Source: Novosphingobium sp.
GTDB lineage: Bacteria; Pseudomonadota; Alphaproteobacteria; Sphingomonadales; Sphingomonadaceae
Reading direction: 5' to 3'
Assembly (NCBI RefSeq): GCF_027489515.1
Contig: NZ_JAIXZS010000019.1
Span: 1 to 59,915, forward strand
Length of the DNA stretch: 59,915 bases
Part shown: piece after piece, positions 8,287 through 17,880 of the stretch
Layout: each line of letters starts with the position of its first letter
Numbering within the stretch: position 1 is the first letter of the stretch
Program-made: the position numbers and the translations under genes
Notes under the pieces: model-generated
What the model saw: only the letters and a program-made list of their open reading frames with translations
Database searches by the model: none
Told to the model about the DNA's origin: nothing

Positions 8287-8507
8287 CGAGGTTGCTGTTA
8301 AGTCGCCGTGCATAGACCTGTGCCGTTTCGATGGCACGACCGGGTGGTGTCGAGGGTGCGGTAGGTCCAAACCCGAATGCCGGGCATGGAAGAAGGCGCA
8401 GCCTCAACAGCAACGCAAGATTGCTGCCGATCTTCCGCGCCGGCTCGCGAAACTGGCGGGTCGCGAGTTGCAGAAATGAGCGCGAAGGCCCCGCGCGAAG
8501 ACTAGAT

Positions 8508-8894
8508 TCAAGATTCCAGATGCGTCAGGATCGGACATTCCGGCCGATTGTTACCGTGACAGCTCCTCGCCAGATCCATCAGCGCTGCTCGCATCGCATT
8601 AAGCGCGTCCGCCTTGCGGCCAAGGTCGGCTGCGCGGGACTCTGCCAGTGCCTTGACCTCGGCACTGGCGCGGGCCCGATCGGACCATAGATCAAGCAGC
8701 TTTCGGATTTCTTCGATTGGAAAGCCGAGGTCGCGGGCATTGGCTATGAACCGAAGTCGATGCACATCGGCATCCGAGTAGTCGCGATACCCACTATCCC
8801 GCCGCGCCGCCGACGGGATCAGGCCGATTTTCTCGTAATGGCGGATCATCCGCTGAGAGACCCCGCTCGCGTCCGATGCCGCGCCGATGTTCAC
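8508..8894 (-). CDS. cueR: Copper-responsive MerR-family activator CueR/HmrR
   Basis: The 128-residue protein has the MerR N-terminal winged helix ([22 protein letters not shown]) and, near the C terminus, CHGNNRPEC. Counting from the GTG start gives Ser77, Cys112 and Cys120, the residues that define CueR (two Cys for Cu(I), Ser instead of the third Cys of MerR/ZntR). Its GTG start overlaps the TGA of the copper ATPase by four bases, so sensor and pump are made from one transcript. It should activate the promoter at 11288-11318. Confidence 0.9.
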   Translation of the reverse strand: MNIGAASDASGVSQRMIRHYEKIGLIPSAARRDSGYRDYSDADVHRLRFIANARDLGFPIEEIRKLLDLWSDRARASAEVKALAESRAADLGRKADALNAMRAALMDLARSCHGNNRPECPILTHLES

Positions 8895-11260
8895 AATTCC
8901 ACCCGGTTGAGCCGCAATGCGTTCGTCACGACGCTGACGGAGGACAGTGCCATCGCGGCCGCCGCGATGATCGGCGAGAGCAGGATGCCGAAGATCGGGT
9001 AGAGCAGCCCCGCAGCGATCGGGACCCCGGCAGCGTTGTAGATGAAAGCGAAGAACAGGTTCTGGCGGATGTTGGACATCGTTGCTTCGCTCAAACGGCG
9101 CGCACGAACGATGCCGTTCAAGTCGCCCTTCAGCAGGGTGACGCCGGCGCTTTCGATTGCGACATCGGTGCCCGAGCCCATCGCAATGCCGACATCGGCG
9201 ACGGCGAGCGCGGGCGCGTCATTAACTCCGTCGCCTGCCATGGCCACGATGCGCCCCTCAGCTTTCAATCGCGAGACCACATCGCTTTTCTGATCCGGCA
9301 ACACTTCGGCTTCGACATCATCGATTCCAAGTTTCCGCCCGACCGCTTGTGCTGTTGTGCGATTGTCGCCCGTCAGCATGACAACCCGGATGCCCTCCTT
9401 GCGAAGCGCCGCGATAGCCTCAGCCGTCGTTTCTTTGATTGCATCGGCAATGGCAAGGATGCCGGCGGCCTGTCCGTCGATCCCGATGAAGATGGCGGTC
9501 GCGCCGTCTTGGCGCAGCTCATCCGCCTGCGGCTCAAGGGCGCGAACCTCGATCCCGTTTTCTGACAGGAAGCCGGCATTGCCCAGCGTGATGCGCTTGC
9601 CATCGACCGTGCCGATCGCTCCCTTGCCGGTTGGGGAATCAAAGTCGGTGACCTCGGGGAGCGCAATCCCCCTATCCTTGGCGGCGGCGACCACGGCCAG
9701 CGCCAGCGGATGTTCCGATGCCCGCTCCACGCCGGCGGCAAGCCGCAGCAGCTCGGTCTCCTCATAGCTTGTCGCGGGAACGATGCGGGTAACCGACGGC
9801 CGGCCCTCGGTCAGCGTGCCGGTCTTGTCGACGACCAGTGTGTCGATCTTCTCCATCCGCTCCAGCGCTTCGGCATTCTTGATCAGCACGCCGAGCCCTG
9901 CACCCCGGCCGATGCCGACCATGATCGACATCGGCGTCGCCAGCCCCAAGGCGCAGGGGCAGGCGATGATGAGGACAGCGACAGCGGCGATCAGGCCATG
10001 GGCCAGACGCGGCTCTGGTCCCCAGATTCCCCACACGCCAAAGGCAATGAGCGCGATCAGCAGGACCGCGGGCACGAACCATCCCGCGACCTGATCGGCC
10101 AGGCGCTGGATGGGTGCCCGCGAACGCTGGGCGTCAGCGACCATCTGGACAATACGCGCCAACATCGTGTCGCGTCCGACCTTCTCCGCGCGAATGACGA
10201 GGGCGCCGCTTTGGTTGATCGTTCCGCCGATGACCGCATCGCCCAGCGCCTTTGTGACCGGCATCGACTCGCCCGTCACCATCGACTCGTCGAGCGAGGA
10301 TCGGCCGTCTTCGACCTTGCCATCGACGGGTACTTTTTCGCCGGGCCGCACACGGAGACGATCACCGACGGCCACCTGATCGAGCGAGACCTCCTCATCA
10401 TCCCCGTCGGCGCCAATGCGGCGCGCGGTCTTGGGCGCGAGGTTGAGTAGCGCCTTAATTGCGCCCGAAGTCCGCTCGCGGGCGCGCAGCTCGAGCACCT
10501 GCCCCAGCAGCACGAGCACGGTAATGACGGCGGCGGCTTCGAAATAGATCGCGACCGTCCCGTCCATCATCCGAAACGCTGCCGGGAATACCGACGGGGC
10601 GATGGTTGCCACCACGCTGTAGGCCCAGGCCACGCCCGTGCCCATCGCGATCAGGGTGAACATATTGAGGTTCCGTGTCCGCACGGACGCCCACCCACGT
10701 TCAAAGAATGGCCAACCCGCCCAGAGCACGACCGGGGTAGCCAGCGCAAACTGAAGCCAACCAGATAGTTGGGGCGGTACAAGATTGTGCAGCGCCGGGA
10801 AGAGGTGGCTGCCCATCTCCAGGACAAACACCGGGATGGTGAGCAGCAAGGCGATCCAGAAACGCCGGGACATATCCAGAAGTTCACCGCTCGGCCCAGT
10901 GTCTGCCGTCACAAGTTCCGGCTCAAGGGCCATGCCGCAGATCGGGCATGGCCCGGGATGATCCTGGCGGACCTCCGGGTGCATGGGGCAGGTCCAGATT
11001 GCGCCCGGTTGAGCGGTTGCCGCCTCCTTCTCACCCTCGGACAGGTAGCGCTCCGGGTCAGCGACAAACTTCGTGCGGCAACCCGCGCTGCAGAAATGAT
11101 AGTCCTCGCCGTCATGCGAGGCATGATGTGACGTTCCCGTCGGATCAACCATCATCCCGCAAACCGGATCTTTGACCGTTTTCACGTCCGTGCCGCCACC
11201 GTGCTTGCCGGCGCAGCAGCTATGGGCGCCCGAATTGCTAGCTGGAACAGGATCAGTCAC
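8891..11260 (-). CDS. copA: Copper-exporting P1B-type ATPase with YHS domain
   Basis: This is a 789-residue ATPase that pumps Cu(I) from cytoplasm to periplasm. Instead of CxxC HMA domains it has a YHS domain (about residues 31-73, DPVCGMMVD...YHFCSAGC) and a heavy-metal-binding domain (89-117, [20 protein letters not shown]). TGES (329-332), the CPC motif of the transport site (434-436), DKTGT phosphorylation site (478-482) and SEHPLA follow in the usual order. The start is a GTG at 11260 preceded by AAGGAG eight bases upstream. It is the first gene of a copA-cueR transcript under a CueR-type promoter. Confidence 0.95.
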   Translation of the reverse strand: MTDPVPASNSGAHSCCAGKHGGGTDVKTVKDPVCGMMVDPTGTSHHASHDGEDYHFCSAGCRTKFVADPERYLSEGEKEAATAQPGAIWTCPMHPEVRQDHPGPCPICGMALEPELVTADTGPSGELLDMSRRFWIALLLTIPVFVLEMGSHLFPALHNLVPPQLSGWLQFALATPVVLWAGWPFFERGWASVRTRNLNMFTLIAMGTGVAWAYSVVATIAPSVFPAAFRMMDGTVAIYFEAAAVITVLVLLGQVLELRARERTSGAIKALLNLAPKTARRIGADGDDEEVSLDQVAVGDRLRVRPGEKVPVDGKVEDGRSSLDESMVTGESMPVTKALGDAVIGGTINQSGALVIRAEKVGRDTMLARIVQMVADAQRSRAPIQRLADQVAGWFVPAVLLIALIAFGVWGIWGPEPRLAHGLIAAVAVLIIACPCALGLATPMSIMVGIGRGAGLGVLIKNAEALERMEKIDTLVVDKTGTLTEGRPSVTRIVPATSYEETELLRLAAGVERASEHPLALAVVAAAKDRGIALPEVTDFDSPTGKGAIGTVDGKRITLGNAGFLSENGIEVRALEPQADELRQDGATAIFIGIDGQAAGILAIADAIKETTAEAIAALRKEGIRVVMLTGDNRTTAQAVGRKLGIDDVEAEVLPDQKSDVVSRLKAEGRIVAMAGDGVNDAPALAVADVGIAMGSGTDVAIESAGVTLLKGDLNGIVRARRLSEATMSNIRQNLFFAFIYNAAGVPIAAGLLYPIFGILLSPIIAAAAMALSSVSVVTNALRLNRVEL

Positions 11261-11287
11261 AGGCTCGTCTCCTTATCGACGAAATGC

Positions 11288-11318
11288 AATCTGGGGTCTG
11301 ACATCGTGTCAGGGTCAA
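11288..11318 (-). promoter_or_regulatory. CueR-type promoter of copA
   Basis: On the minus strand TTGACC (11318-11313) and CAGATT (11293-11288) are separated by 19 bp, the over-long spacer characteristic of promoters activated by MerR-family proteins. The spacer contains the dyad TGACA-CGA-TGTCA (11299-11311). It lies 28 bases upstream of the copA start, in the gap between copA and the reductase gene. Confidence 0.75.
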
Positions 11319-11363
11319 GCCCGACATGCATATATTTTTGATGGCTGATTCTGCGCTGGCGTC

Positions 11364-12251
11364 TCAGCCGGGCAACAGATTGTGGATCGCCGTTGCAGCC
11401 TTGGCGGCCTGACCGGCCGCAACAGCAATTTGATCCAGCCCTTCGACCATGTCGCCAGCAGCGAACAGGCCGCTGACCGTCGTTTGTTGATGCTCGTCGA
11501 CGACAATGCACCCTGCCTGGTCCAGTTTCGCACCGGCCATGTGCGCGAGTTCCGAGCGAGGGGAGGTTCCGAGGGCAACATAAAGGGTGTCGAAGCGAAG
11601 CGATCGGCCATCGGTCAATTGAGCGATCAGATCCTTTCCATCGATCGACAAATCTCGGACAGGGGCGCTTTCGACCGCGATACCGCCTCGAGCCAGATCT
11701 GCCTCTTCGGCCTCCGACAGTTGCGAGCCGTCCTGCGCGAGCAAGGTGACGGTGTCGCTATAGTGCCGCACGAACACAGACTCGGCGGCGCCATGGTCTG
11801 AGCACCCCAGCACGGCCACCCGCTTGCCGCGTACCTCATAGCCGTCACAGATCGGGCAATAGCGTATCAGACCTTGCACGAGGCCTCGATCATGCGTTTC
11901 CAGCGCCATTCGCGGACGATGATTTCTCACGCCTTGGGCAAGCAATATCGTGCGGGTATTGACGGCCTCGACACCTGTAGTGACCAGGAAGCCCGTCCGG
12001 GTCTGTACAATCCCATTGGCTAAACCATCGGAGAGCTTCGCGCCGTAACGCAGGGCATGCCGGCGCATCCGCGACAGCAGATCGTCGCCCGATATGCCGT
12101 CTGGAAAACCCATCAGGTTGTGCGTGGCTGGAATGGAGGACGCGCGGCCGTCGCCGGCATCGATGACCAGCGTAGAACGCAGAAACCGGCCCAGATAGGT
12201 GGCTGCTGTCAGCCCTGCCGGGCCACCGCCTATGATGACGCAATCGTACAT
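11364..12251 (-). CDS. Thioredoxin-reductase-like FAD/NAD(P)H oxidoreductase
   Basis: The 295-residue protein starts at the ATG at 12251 (AAAGG upstream). It has the FAD-binding motif IGGGPAGLTAATYLG at the N terminus, a redox-type CPICDG motif near residue 140 at the position of the CxxC of thioredoxin reductase, a second Rossmann motif (VAVLGCSDHGAAE) and the C-terminal FAD motif LFAAGDMVEG. Length and order fit this family. Electron transfer to a thiol partner in the cytoplasm is expected, perhaps for repair of copper-damaged thiols; that role is inferred from the neighbours. Confidence 0.8.
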   Translation of the reverse strand: MYDCVIIGGGPAGLTAATYLGRFLRSTLVIDAGDGRASSIPATHNLMGFPDGISGDDLLSRMRRHALRYGAKLSDGLANGIVQTRTGFLVTTGVEAVNTRTILLAQGVRNHRPRMALETHDRGLVQGLIRYCPICDGYEVRGKRVAVLGCSDHGAAESVFVRHYSDTVTLLAQDGSQLSEAEEADLARGGIAVESAPVRDLSIDGKDLIAQLTDGRSLRFDTLYVALGTSPRSELAHMAGAKLDQAGCIVVDEHQQTTVSGLFAAGDMVEGLDQIAVAAGQAAKAATAIHNLLPG

Positions 12252-12564
12252 GCGAGCCTTTCGCTGACCTCGGCCGTCACTGATATTACGCGGTACGATG
12301 CCTCTTCCCTCGAACAGAGACACGCTCTTCCAAAAAAAGATCGGGTCGTGAGGGGTAAACGCCAGCGCTGCGTAAATTGAGATGAAGCCCATCGCCTGGC
12401 AGGATGGACAGCCGAGGTGCCCACGGGTCGCAGCGTGGCGCCGGGGCGAGCGGATGTGGGGAAGACGGATTGGAATCAACCGATCGCGCTCCGTGTCGCT
12501 CGCCCCGCAACAAAGGTTGCAGCATCACGGGCAGGGGCGTCAGCATCATAGTCGGGTGGGAGCA
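12252..12564. other. Gap of 313 bp with a 10-bp inverted repeat
   Basis: No convincing gene is seen between the divergent reductase gene and fliQ. GGGGCGAGCG (12443-12452) and its exact inverse CGCTCGCCCC (12497-12506) are separated by 44 bases, forming a possible long hairpin or operator pair in front of fliQ. Promoters for both flanking genes must lie here, but I found no clear boxes. Confidence 0.4.
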
Positions 12565-12837
12565 ATGGAGACCTACAGCCCTTTCTCGGCCTCGATGGGC
12601 CAGGCGCTTTGGGTGATCATGATCGTCGCTGGCCCCCCGCTGATAATCATGTTGGTGGTGGGGCTGATTATCTCAATGATCCAGGCTGCTACATCGATCA
12701 ACGAACAGACCGTGAGCTTCGTCCCCAAGCTCCTGACGTTCATCTTGTTCCCCGCGCTTTACGGGGCAACCGCTGGCGATCTCCTGATCGACTATACCCG
12801 TGACCTGCTGACGCATATTCCGGACGATATCAAATAA
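12565..12837 (+). CDS. fliQ: Orphan FliQ/SctS-family export-gate protein
   Basis: The 90-residue protein has the length and two-span hairpin of FliQ, a subunit of the flagellar type III export gate: ALWVIMIVAGPPLIIMLVVG, then the conserved GLIISMIQAATSINEQTVSF, then FVPKLLTFILFPALYG. GGTGGGAG precedes the ATG. No fliP, fliR, flhA or flhB gene is present nearby, so the protein has no visible partners here and the gene is either a stray or has been taken over for another use. It stands 313 bp from the divergent reductase gene. Confidence 0.8.
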   Translation: METYSPFSASMGQALWVIMIVAGPPLIIMLVVGLIISMIQAATSINEQTVSFVPKLLTFILFPALYGATAGDLLIDYTRDLLTHIPDDIK

Positions 12838-12894
12838 TGAGGACCGATTTTCATTCGGGGCGACCACGCAAAAACTGGTCGAATACGGGACGGA

Positions 12895-14220
12895 GTGCTA
12901 GCGTCGGAGAGGATCGGCGCGAAAGGGGAGCGGGGTTTGGCGGAGTTTGAATTGCTGGCGCGGCAACTGATCCAGCGATGGAAGGAAGACCCGAACGCGA
13001 CGTACCAGAGCTGGTTTCTTTGGGATGAGCGCATCAAGAACTTTCGCTCGATCAGGCGTGGTCTGGCTCAGGTGGTTGCTGAGATCGAAGCCGGTCGGTT
13101 TGGCGTGGCCTATCGCGGTTCTTCTCTGGAGACGGTCGTTCATTCAGTCGCCGAGCAGAGGCAGATCTTCAAGGGCGCGGACCATGCGTTTCTCTGGAAG
13201 CCCAAATTGCGCATTCCCGACATCTATGAAAACCCGGCGAACCAACGCGCGTTTGGTCGATTGCTGGACCATTGCGCCTGTTGCGACACCGCGGAAGAGA
13301 TCATCGCAGGTATTCACACGATTGATCGTCTGAACATCAAAGGGCTGGGGCCAGCGGTGGCCAACCTCCTCTATTTCCTGCATCCAACCCTCGTGCCGCC
13401 GTTCAACACGGCGATCGTCAACGGCTATAACAAGCTGACCGGCGGCAAGGTGAAGCTCGGAAGCTGGCAGCATTTTCTCGCAATGCGCTCGGGCGTGCTC
13501 GACCTGAACGAGCGTTTTCGCGATCTGCTGTCGAACGATCTGGGCGCCATTGGTGGCCTTCTGTTCGACATCGGCTCGGGCCGCTATCCCGCGCCCCCGC
13601 GCGACTAGGAAGACCAGACTCTAAGATCCTGGGCCGCGCGCCTCGAGCAAGCCCGGGCCGAAGCTCAAACCCTCAACAAAGCGCTGCAAAAGCAGGGCGA
13701 GAGTGACCGCACCCATTCGGAAATCCAGGCGTGGCTGCGCGATATCGGTCTAGCGCTGGGGTATGACATCTGGATCGCATCCAATGACCGGGGACGGCTG
13801 CATGACGGGGTGCGCTTGGGGGAGGGGTGCCTCGAGAGCCTGCCAACTTCCATTTCGACATCGACGGGAGCGGATGCGATCCGCCTCATCGATGTTTTGT
13901 GGCTGGAGCAAGGCGGCGACCGGGTCGCGGCAGCCTTCGAAGTCGAACATTCGACCTCCATCTATTCGGGTATCGTCCGGATGCTGGACCTTGCGCTGAG
14001 CGGCAGCGATCTTCACGCGACAGCCGGATTGTTTCTTGTCGCTCCTGACGCTCGCGAAAGCGAAGTCCGCGCGCAAATCGCAAGGCCCGCGTTCAACCGG
14101 ATCGCGGACCTCGAAATCGCCTATCTTCCCTATGGCGAGCTCGAACGGCACAAGGAGGCGATTTCCCGGTTTGGCTCGGGTCTAAAGGCGATCAAGGCGA
14201 TATCGCGCGCGCTGCCTTGA
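12895..14220 (+). pseudogene. HhH-domain plus nuclease-like gene split by in-frame TAG
   Basis: One frame runs from a GTG at 12895 to a TGA at 14218-14220, broken only by a TAG at 13606-13608. The first part (237 aa) has a helix-hairpin-helix segment (IKGLGPAVANLLYFLHP, about residues 150-165) followed by PPFNTAIV, which resembles the PVDTHV stretch of HhH-GPD glycosylases with Asn in place of the catalytic Asp. The second part (203 aa) has a coiled linker, then IDVLWLEQ...AAFEVEHSTS, compatible with a PD-(D/E)xK nuclease core. No ATG, GTG or TTG occurs in the second part before 13810, so about 67 residues of good coding sequence have no start of their own. I read this as one gene with a nonsense mutation, or a read-through gene. 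Substrate is unknown; DNA restriction or repair is possible. Confidence 0.6.
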
Positions 14221-14226
14221 TGCCTT

Positions 14227-15162
14227 TTACATCCCGGAGGCAGGTGGCGCCAACAGCCCCAACCAGGCAACTAAGATAAGAATGGTAACGGCGCAGCCGG
14301 TCTCGATTGCGAGGCTGCGGCGGAGCGACCCTATCGCCGAGGAGGTGTTGCCTGTCTCGATCGCCGCCGCGAGCGACGGCGTCAGAAAGTAGCGATTGGC
14401 CGCCGCCAGCAACAGCATCAAGCCGAACAGCAGCAGCTTTGCCACCAGCAGCAGGCCATAGAGGCTGGTAAACATGGATCCCAGATTGGAGGGGCCGATC
14501 AGTATCCAACTATTGATCAAACCCGACACGATAAGCAGCGCCACGACCACCGATCCGACCTTCGCAAATCCATCCAGCGCGCGGTGCGAGAGGTGAATGT
14601 GATCCACCGCCATGCGCGCGGCAGGGCGGAAAACGAGGAGGCAAAGCGCGAACAACGCGCCTACCCAGATGCCAGCTGCCCAGAGATGGATGATATCGGC
14701 ACCAAGATGGACCCATCCCCGCAAGCCTTCGTCGGCAGCGCCATGCCCCGTCCAGGCCAAGGTCGCCAGAGCGACAGCGGCGGTCGCTGACAGCGACCAC
14801 AGGGCGAAAGCGGGACGCCGCCAACCGACGATGGAAAAATAGAGCACGAGCAGGAGGGCCGCGACCCGTACCTGCCAGACCGTCCCGATCGCACTGCCCG
14901 ATATGAGAAGATTGACCGTGGCGCGGTCTACCTGATCGAGTGGCACGCCCCCCATCGAGGCCGCCAGGACCATCATGCCCAGGATAGATAATACGATACC
15001 GGCCAGCGCGATTGTCGCCAACACCGACCGGAAACGCAGGACCGAGCCGGATGCCCGCTCAGTCCCGCGCAACGTGTAGAGGCCGAACATCGGCAACCCG
15101 AAGAGGAGCATGAGATCGAGGAAAAGTCCCAGCCTCACTGCGATCGCTATGATGTCCGGCAC
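14227..15162 (-). CDS. copD: Copper resistance membrane protein CopD
   Basis: The 311-residue protein has eight or so membrane spans and the CopD family signatures WTGHGAADEGLRGWVHLGAD and HLWAAGIWVGALFAL, which contribute histidines for copper passage. CopD is thought to carry copper across the inner membrane, receiving it from CopC. The start is a GTG at 15162, four bases after the copC stop, so the two are translated together. An upstream ATG in frame lies inside copC and is not favoured. It is convergent with the split nuclease gene, six bases away. Confidence 0.88.
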   Translation of the reverse strand: MPDIIAIAVRLGLFLDLMLLFGLPMFGLYTLRGTERASGSVLRFRSVLATIALAGIVLSILGMMVLAASMGGVPLDQVDRATVNLLISGSAIGTVWQVRVAALLLVLYFSIVGWRRPAFALWSLSATAAVALATLAWTGHGAADEGLRGWVHLGADIIHLWAAGIWVGALFALCLLVFRPAARMAVDHIHLSHRALDGFAKVGSVVVALLIVSGLINSWILIGPSNLGSMFTSLYGLLLVAKLLLFGLMLLLAAANRYFLTPSLAAAIETGNTSSAIGSLRRSLAIETGCAVTILILVAWLGLLAPPASGM

Positions 15163-15166
15163 GGTC

Positions 15167-15547
15167 TTACTGGACCTTGAAGGTGTAGCTGCCCTGGATG
15201 CGATGGGTGTCAGCAGAGACGACGTGATAGTCGACCTTGTAGGTTCCAACCGGCAACGGCTTGGCAAGCGTCGCGACGAGCGTCTTGCCATCGGCGCCCA
15301 CGGTGGCCTTGACGCCGTTCATCTTCATCGGCGCCATCTTCATGCCTGGCATTTCGGTCATCGTCAGGTCGAGCCCGGAAAATTGTGCGACGAGCGCTTC
15401 AGAAAAGACGAGCTGAATTCTGGTCGGGGCGGCGACCACGGCATTTGCGGCAGGGGTGGCGGCATTGAGCTTAGGGTGAGCCTGCGCAGCGGTAGCGGTG
15501 AGGACAGACGCCGCCATGGCGACGGCAAAGATTGTTTTACGAAACAT
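15167..15547 (-). CDS. copC: Periplasmic copper chaperone CopC
   Basis: The 126-residue product (ATG at 15547 after GGAGAAATCG) has a signal peptide ending AAQA-HP. The mature N-terminal histidine (AHPKLNAATPAANAVV), the TRIQLVFSEAL strand, a Met-rich stretch (MTEMPGMKMAPMKMNG) and the histidines in VDYHVVSADTHRIQG are the copper ligand regions of CopC. It binds copper in the periplasm and works with CopD, encoded directly downstream. Confidence 0.92.
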   Translation of the reverse strand: MFRKTIFAVAMAASVLTATAAQAHPKLNAATPAANAVVAAPTRIQLVFSEALVAQFSGLDLTMTEMPGMKMAPMKMNGVKATVGADGKTLVATLAKPLPVGTYKVDYHVVSADTHRIQGSYTFKVQ

Positions 15548-15770
15548 CGATTTCTCCATGGGCGGCGAGACTGCCGACACATCGAATTACGCACCACGCG
15601 GCGCCACCCCTCATCAGGCGCGCAAGAATTCTGCAAATCAGAACCCCGGCGGGATTTGCGAATGAGATCTGCGCGACAGATGAGGGATCGAAGCTTGCAG
15701 TGCGTATGGACAATTGGATGGGTGTGAGAACCACCCGGATCCAAGGGACGCTGCCGCTCGGGAGGAAGCT

Positions 15771-16367
15771 ATGGAGAATGCTAGGACGACTTGGCTGCGC
15801 AGGCACTTTCCAAGTGTAGGTTTTATCGCTGCGACAGCGCTGGTCGGCGGCGCGCTAGCGGGGATCGTCGTCTATGTGGGTGCCTATGACATCGGGGCGG
15901 ATTCGCCGCACACCAAACCGGTCTATTGGCTGATCGAGCAGCTCCGAGATCGTTCCATCGCCGTGCGATCTCGTGATGTGAATGTCCCGGCCAACCTTGG
16001 GGACGTGAAGCGGCTGCAGAGCGGGGCGGGGCTCTACACCGAGATGTGCAGCGGCTGCCATCTCGGGCCAGGACTGGAAAAGTCCGAAATCAGCCAGGGA
16101 CTCTATCCGAGGGCGCCGGAGCTTTCCCGCGAGGAGCAAAGATCGCCAAAGGAGCAATTCTGGATCATCAAGCATGGGGTCAAGCTGACCGCGATGCCAG
16201 CTTGGGGTAAGACCCATAGCGACGAACTGATCTGGGATATGGTGGCTTTCGTAAGGCAACTTCCGCGTATGTCACCCGCCCAATATCAGGCGGCAATAGC
16301 CAGTGCGCCCGAAGACCATGACGCGATGATGAAGGATATGCCCGGCATGACGAAGACGGCGCCATAG
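15771..16367 (+). CDS. Membrane-anchored class I cytochrome c
   Basis: The 198-residue protein starts at the ATG at 15771, right after GGAGGAAGCT. It has an uncleaved N-terminal anchor (about residues 13-36) and a periplasmic c-type haem site, CSGCH, at about residue 88, with the likely distal methionine in KLTAMPAWGK. The tail is Met/His/Asp-rich (DHDAMMKDMPGM). It is divergent from copCD and precedes the cnrYXH-like genes. Cytochromes of this type recur in sphingomonad copper clusters; electron delivery to or from the copper oxidase is a guess. Confidence 0.8.
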   Translation: MENARTTWLRRHFPSVGFIAATALVGGALAGIVVYVGAYDIGADSPHTKPVYWLIEQLRDRSIAVRSRDVNVPANLGDVKRLQSGAGLYTEMCSGCHLGPGLEKSEISQGLYPRAPELSREEQRSPKEQFWIIKHGVKLTAMPAWGKTHSDELIWDMVAFVRQLPRMSPAQYQAAIASAPEDHDAMMKDMPGMTKTAP

Positions 16368-16502
16368 CGTTGCGGCTGCTCCGTCGCTGTTGCTCAGATC
16401 TGCCCGCTATGTGCGATGCTTTGACGGACAGGCTGATAGAGGGGAAAGTAAAGAACACGTCCTGGGCCGTTGCCCCGGATTGATTGAGGATTGGACTTTT
16501 CG

Positions 16503-16784
16503 ATGGATACCGACCTGGACCGGCTGCTGAGCCGCTTACGCAACGAACCGACGCATCCGGGGCTGATTGGTCTGGAGGATGCTGTGTTCCGACGCATAGC
16601 GGCATTGCCGCAGGTTTCGACCGCGTCTCAATTCCGCCTCGGTGCGGTCGCGGCTTTCGGAGCGGTACTGCTGGGTATCGCCAGCAATGGCTTTACGCCG
16701 CGTGCCGAGGCGTCGGTCACGCTATCGCCTTTCGGGCCATCAAATCCGCTTGCCCCTTCGACGCTGCTGGTAGGTTCTCAATGA
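16503..16784 (+). CDS. cnrY: CnrY-like anti-sigma factor
   Basis: The 93-residue protein has a cytoplasmic N-terminal part (MDTDLDRLLSRLRNEPTHPG) and one membrane span at about residues 43-62, then a short periplasmic tail ending APSTLLVGSQ. Size and topology match CnrY/NccY, which holds the ECF sigma factor at the membrane until the periplasmic sensor signals. The ATG at 16503 is chosen over an in-frame TTG twelve bases upstream. The stop overlaps the next gene by ATGA, in the order Y-X-H as in Cupriavidus cnrYXH. Confidence 0.78.
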   Translation: MDTDLDRLLSRLRNEPTHPGLIGLEDAVFRRIAALPQVSTASQFRLGAVAAFGAVLLGIASNGFTPRAEASVTLSPFGPSNPLAPSTLLVGSQ

Positions 16785-17218
16785 AGCCCAAATTGCTCCT
16801 CCTCGTCGCCATCGTCGCCTTTGCATCGGCGGTTGCGGGCGTGTTCCTGGGCCGCTACTTTTTCCCGCAGCCCAAGGCAGCCGGCGTCGAGCTCCACGAT
16901 GTCTTGCACAGCAAGCTCGATCTGGATGATCGTCAGAAGGCCAAGATCGAGCTGCTAGAGCAGGGTTTCGCCGTGCGTCGGCGCGCGCTGGAGCTTGAAC
17001 TGCGATCGGACAATGCGCGTCTCGCAGCCGCGATCGAGGTCGAACATGGCGAAGGGCCGCGTGTGACCGCGGCCGTCGATCAGTCGCATCAGGCAATGGG
17101 CGAACTGCAAAAGGAAACGCTCGGGCACATCTTCGCCATGCGGCAAATCCTTCGCCCCGATCAGGCCAAGACCTTCGATCAGGCGGTGGTTCATGCGCTC
17201 ACCGACGATGCACGGTGA
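16782..17218 (+). CDS. cnrX: CnrX-like periplasmic metal sensor
   Basis: The 145-residue protein has an N-terminal membrane anchor (about 4-24) and a helical periplasmic sensor domain of the heavy-metal-resistance/CnrX family. Counting from Met1 gives His39-x3-His43, Glu60 and His116-x3-Met120. The Ni/Co ligands of Cupriavidus CnrX are His42, His46, Glu63, His119 and Met123, so all five are kept with a constant shift of three. It should relay periplasmic metal to the anti-sigma factor encoded just upstream. Start and stop overlap both neighbours by four bases. Confidence 0.85.
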
Positions 17219-17787
17219 GTCTGGATCTCCAGGCGTGTTCGGACGGTGAACTAGCGGCACTGACGCTTGCCGGTCGGCAGTCGGCTTTCGCCGAGATTAT
17301 GCGTCGGCACCAGACAGCGATATTTCGACTGGTGCGCGGCCTGGTCGGGAATGCCGAGGAAGCACTTGATCTCACGCAGGACTGCTTTGTATCCGCGTTC
17401 AGCCATCTGCGGAAATATGATGGTGCGCGTCCGTTGCGCGCCTGGCTATCCCGGATCGCGATTAACAAATGTCGCGATTGGCGCCGCCGCCAGAGGGTGC
17501 GGCAGCTCTTCACATTTGGCTCCGCGCCGTCGGATGATGAGATTGAGCAAGTGCCGGATGACGCACCCTCCGCACATGCCAGTGCTGAATCGAAAATAGA
17601 GGTGGAGCGACTGTCGGCGGCGATCAGCGCATTGCCTGCCACGTTGCGTGAAGTCCTGATGCTCAGGACCGTCGAAGGGCTCAGTCAATCAGAGGCCGCC
17701 AAAGCGCTTTCCGTCAGTAGCAAGGCTGTGGAGACGCGCCTGTATCGCGCGCGCGCGCGCCTCGCAGAAATACTCGCTGAGGAATGA
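17215..17787 (+). CDS. cnrH: ECF sigma factor, CnrH-like
   Basis: The 190-residue protein has region 2 (FAEIMRRHQTAIFRLVRGLV...EEALDLTQDCFVSAF) and region 4 (ALPATLREVLMLRTVEGLSQ...VSSKAVETRLYRARARL) of an ECF sigma factor, joined by a short acidic linker. The GTG start overlaps the sensor stop (GTGA). With the two genes upstream it forms a Y-X-H module that would turn on metal genes when periplasmic metal is sensed. The nearest likely targets are the multicopper oxidase operon 93 bases downstream and its own operon; I could not define its promoter motif. Confidence 0.88.
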   Translation: MSLDLQACSDGELAALTLAGRQSAFAEIMRRHQTAIFRLVRGLVGNAEEALDLTQDCFVSAFSHLRKYDGARPLRAWLSRIAINKCRDWRRRQRVRQLFTFGSAPSDDEIEQVPDDAPSAHASAESKIEVERLSAAISALPATLREVLMLRTVEGLSQSEAAKALSVSSKAVETRLYRARARLAEILAEE

Positions 17788-17880
17788 GGGGTGCGCGCTG
17801 CTCGCGCGTAAGGATAAAGAGATACCGCGCTTAAGCGTCTTTTCAGACCCAAAGTGCTGCACGTTGAACAAGGAGATATT

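Noticed and set aside
15548..15770. Copper two-component (CopR-type) box between copC and the cytochrome gene
   Set aside because: No convincing direct or inverted repeat of the expected type was found, and no copRS or cusRS gene occurs in the window.
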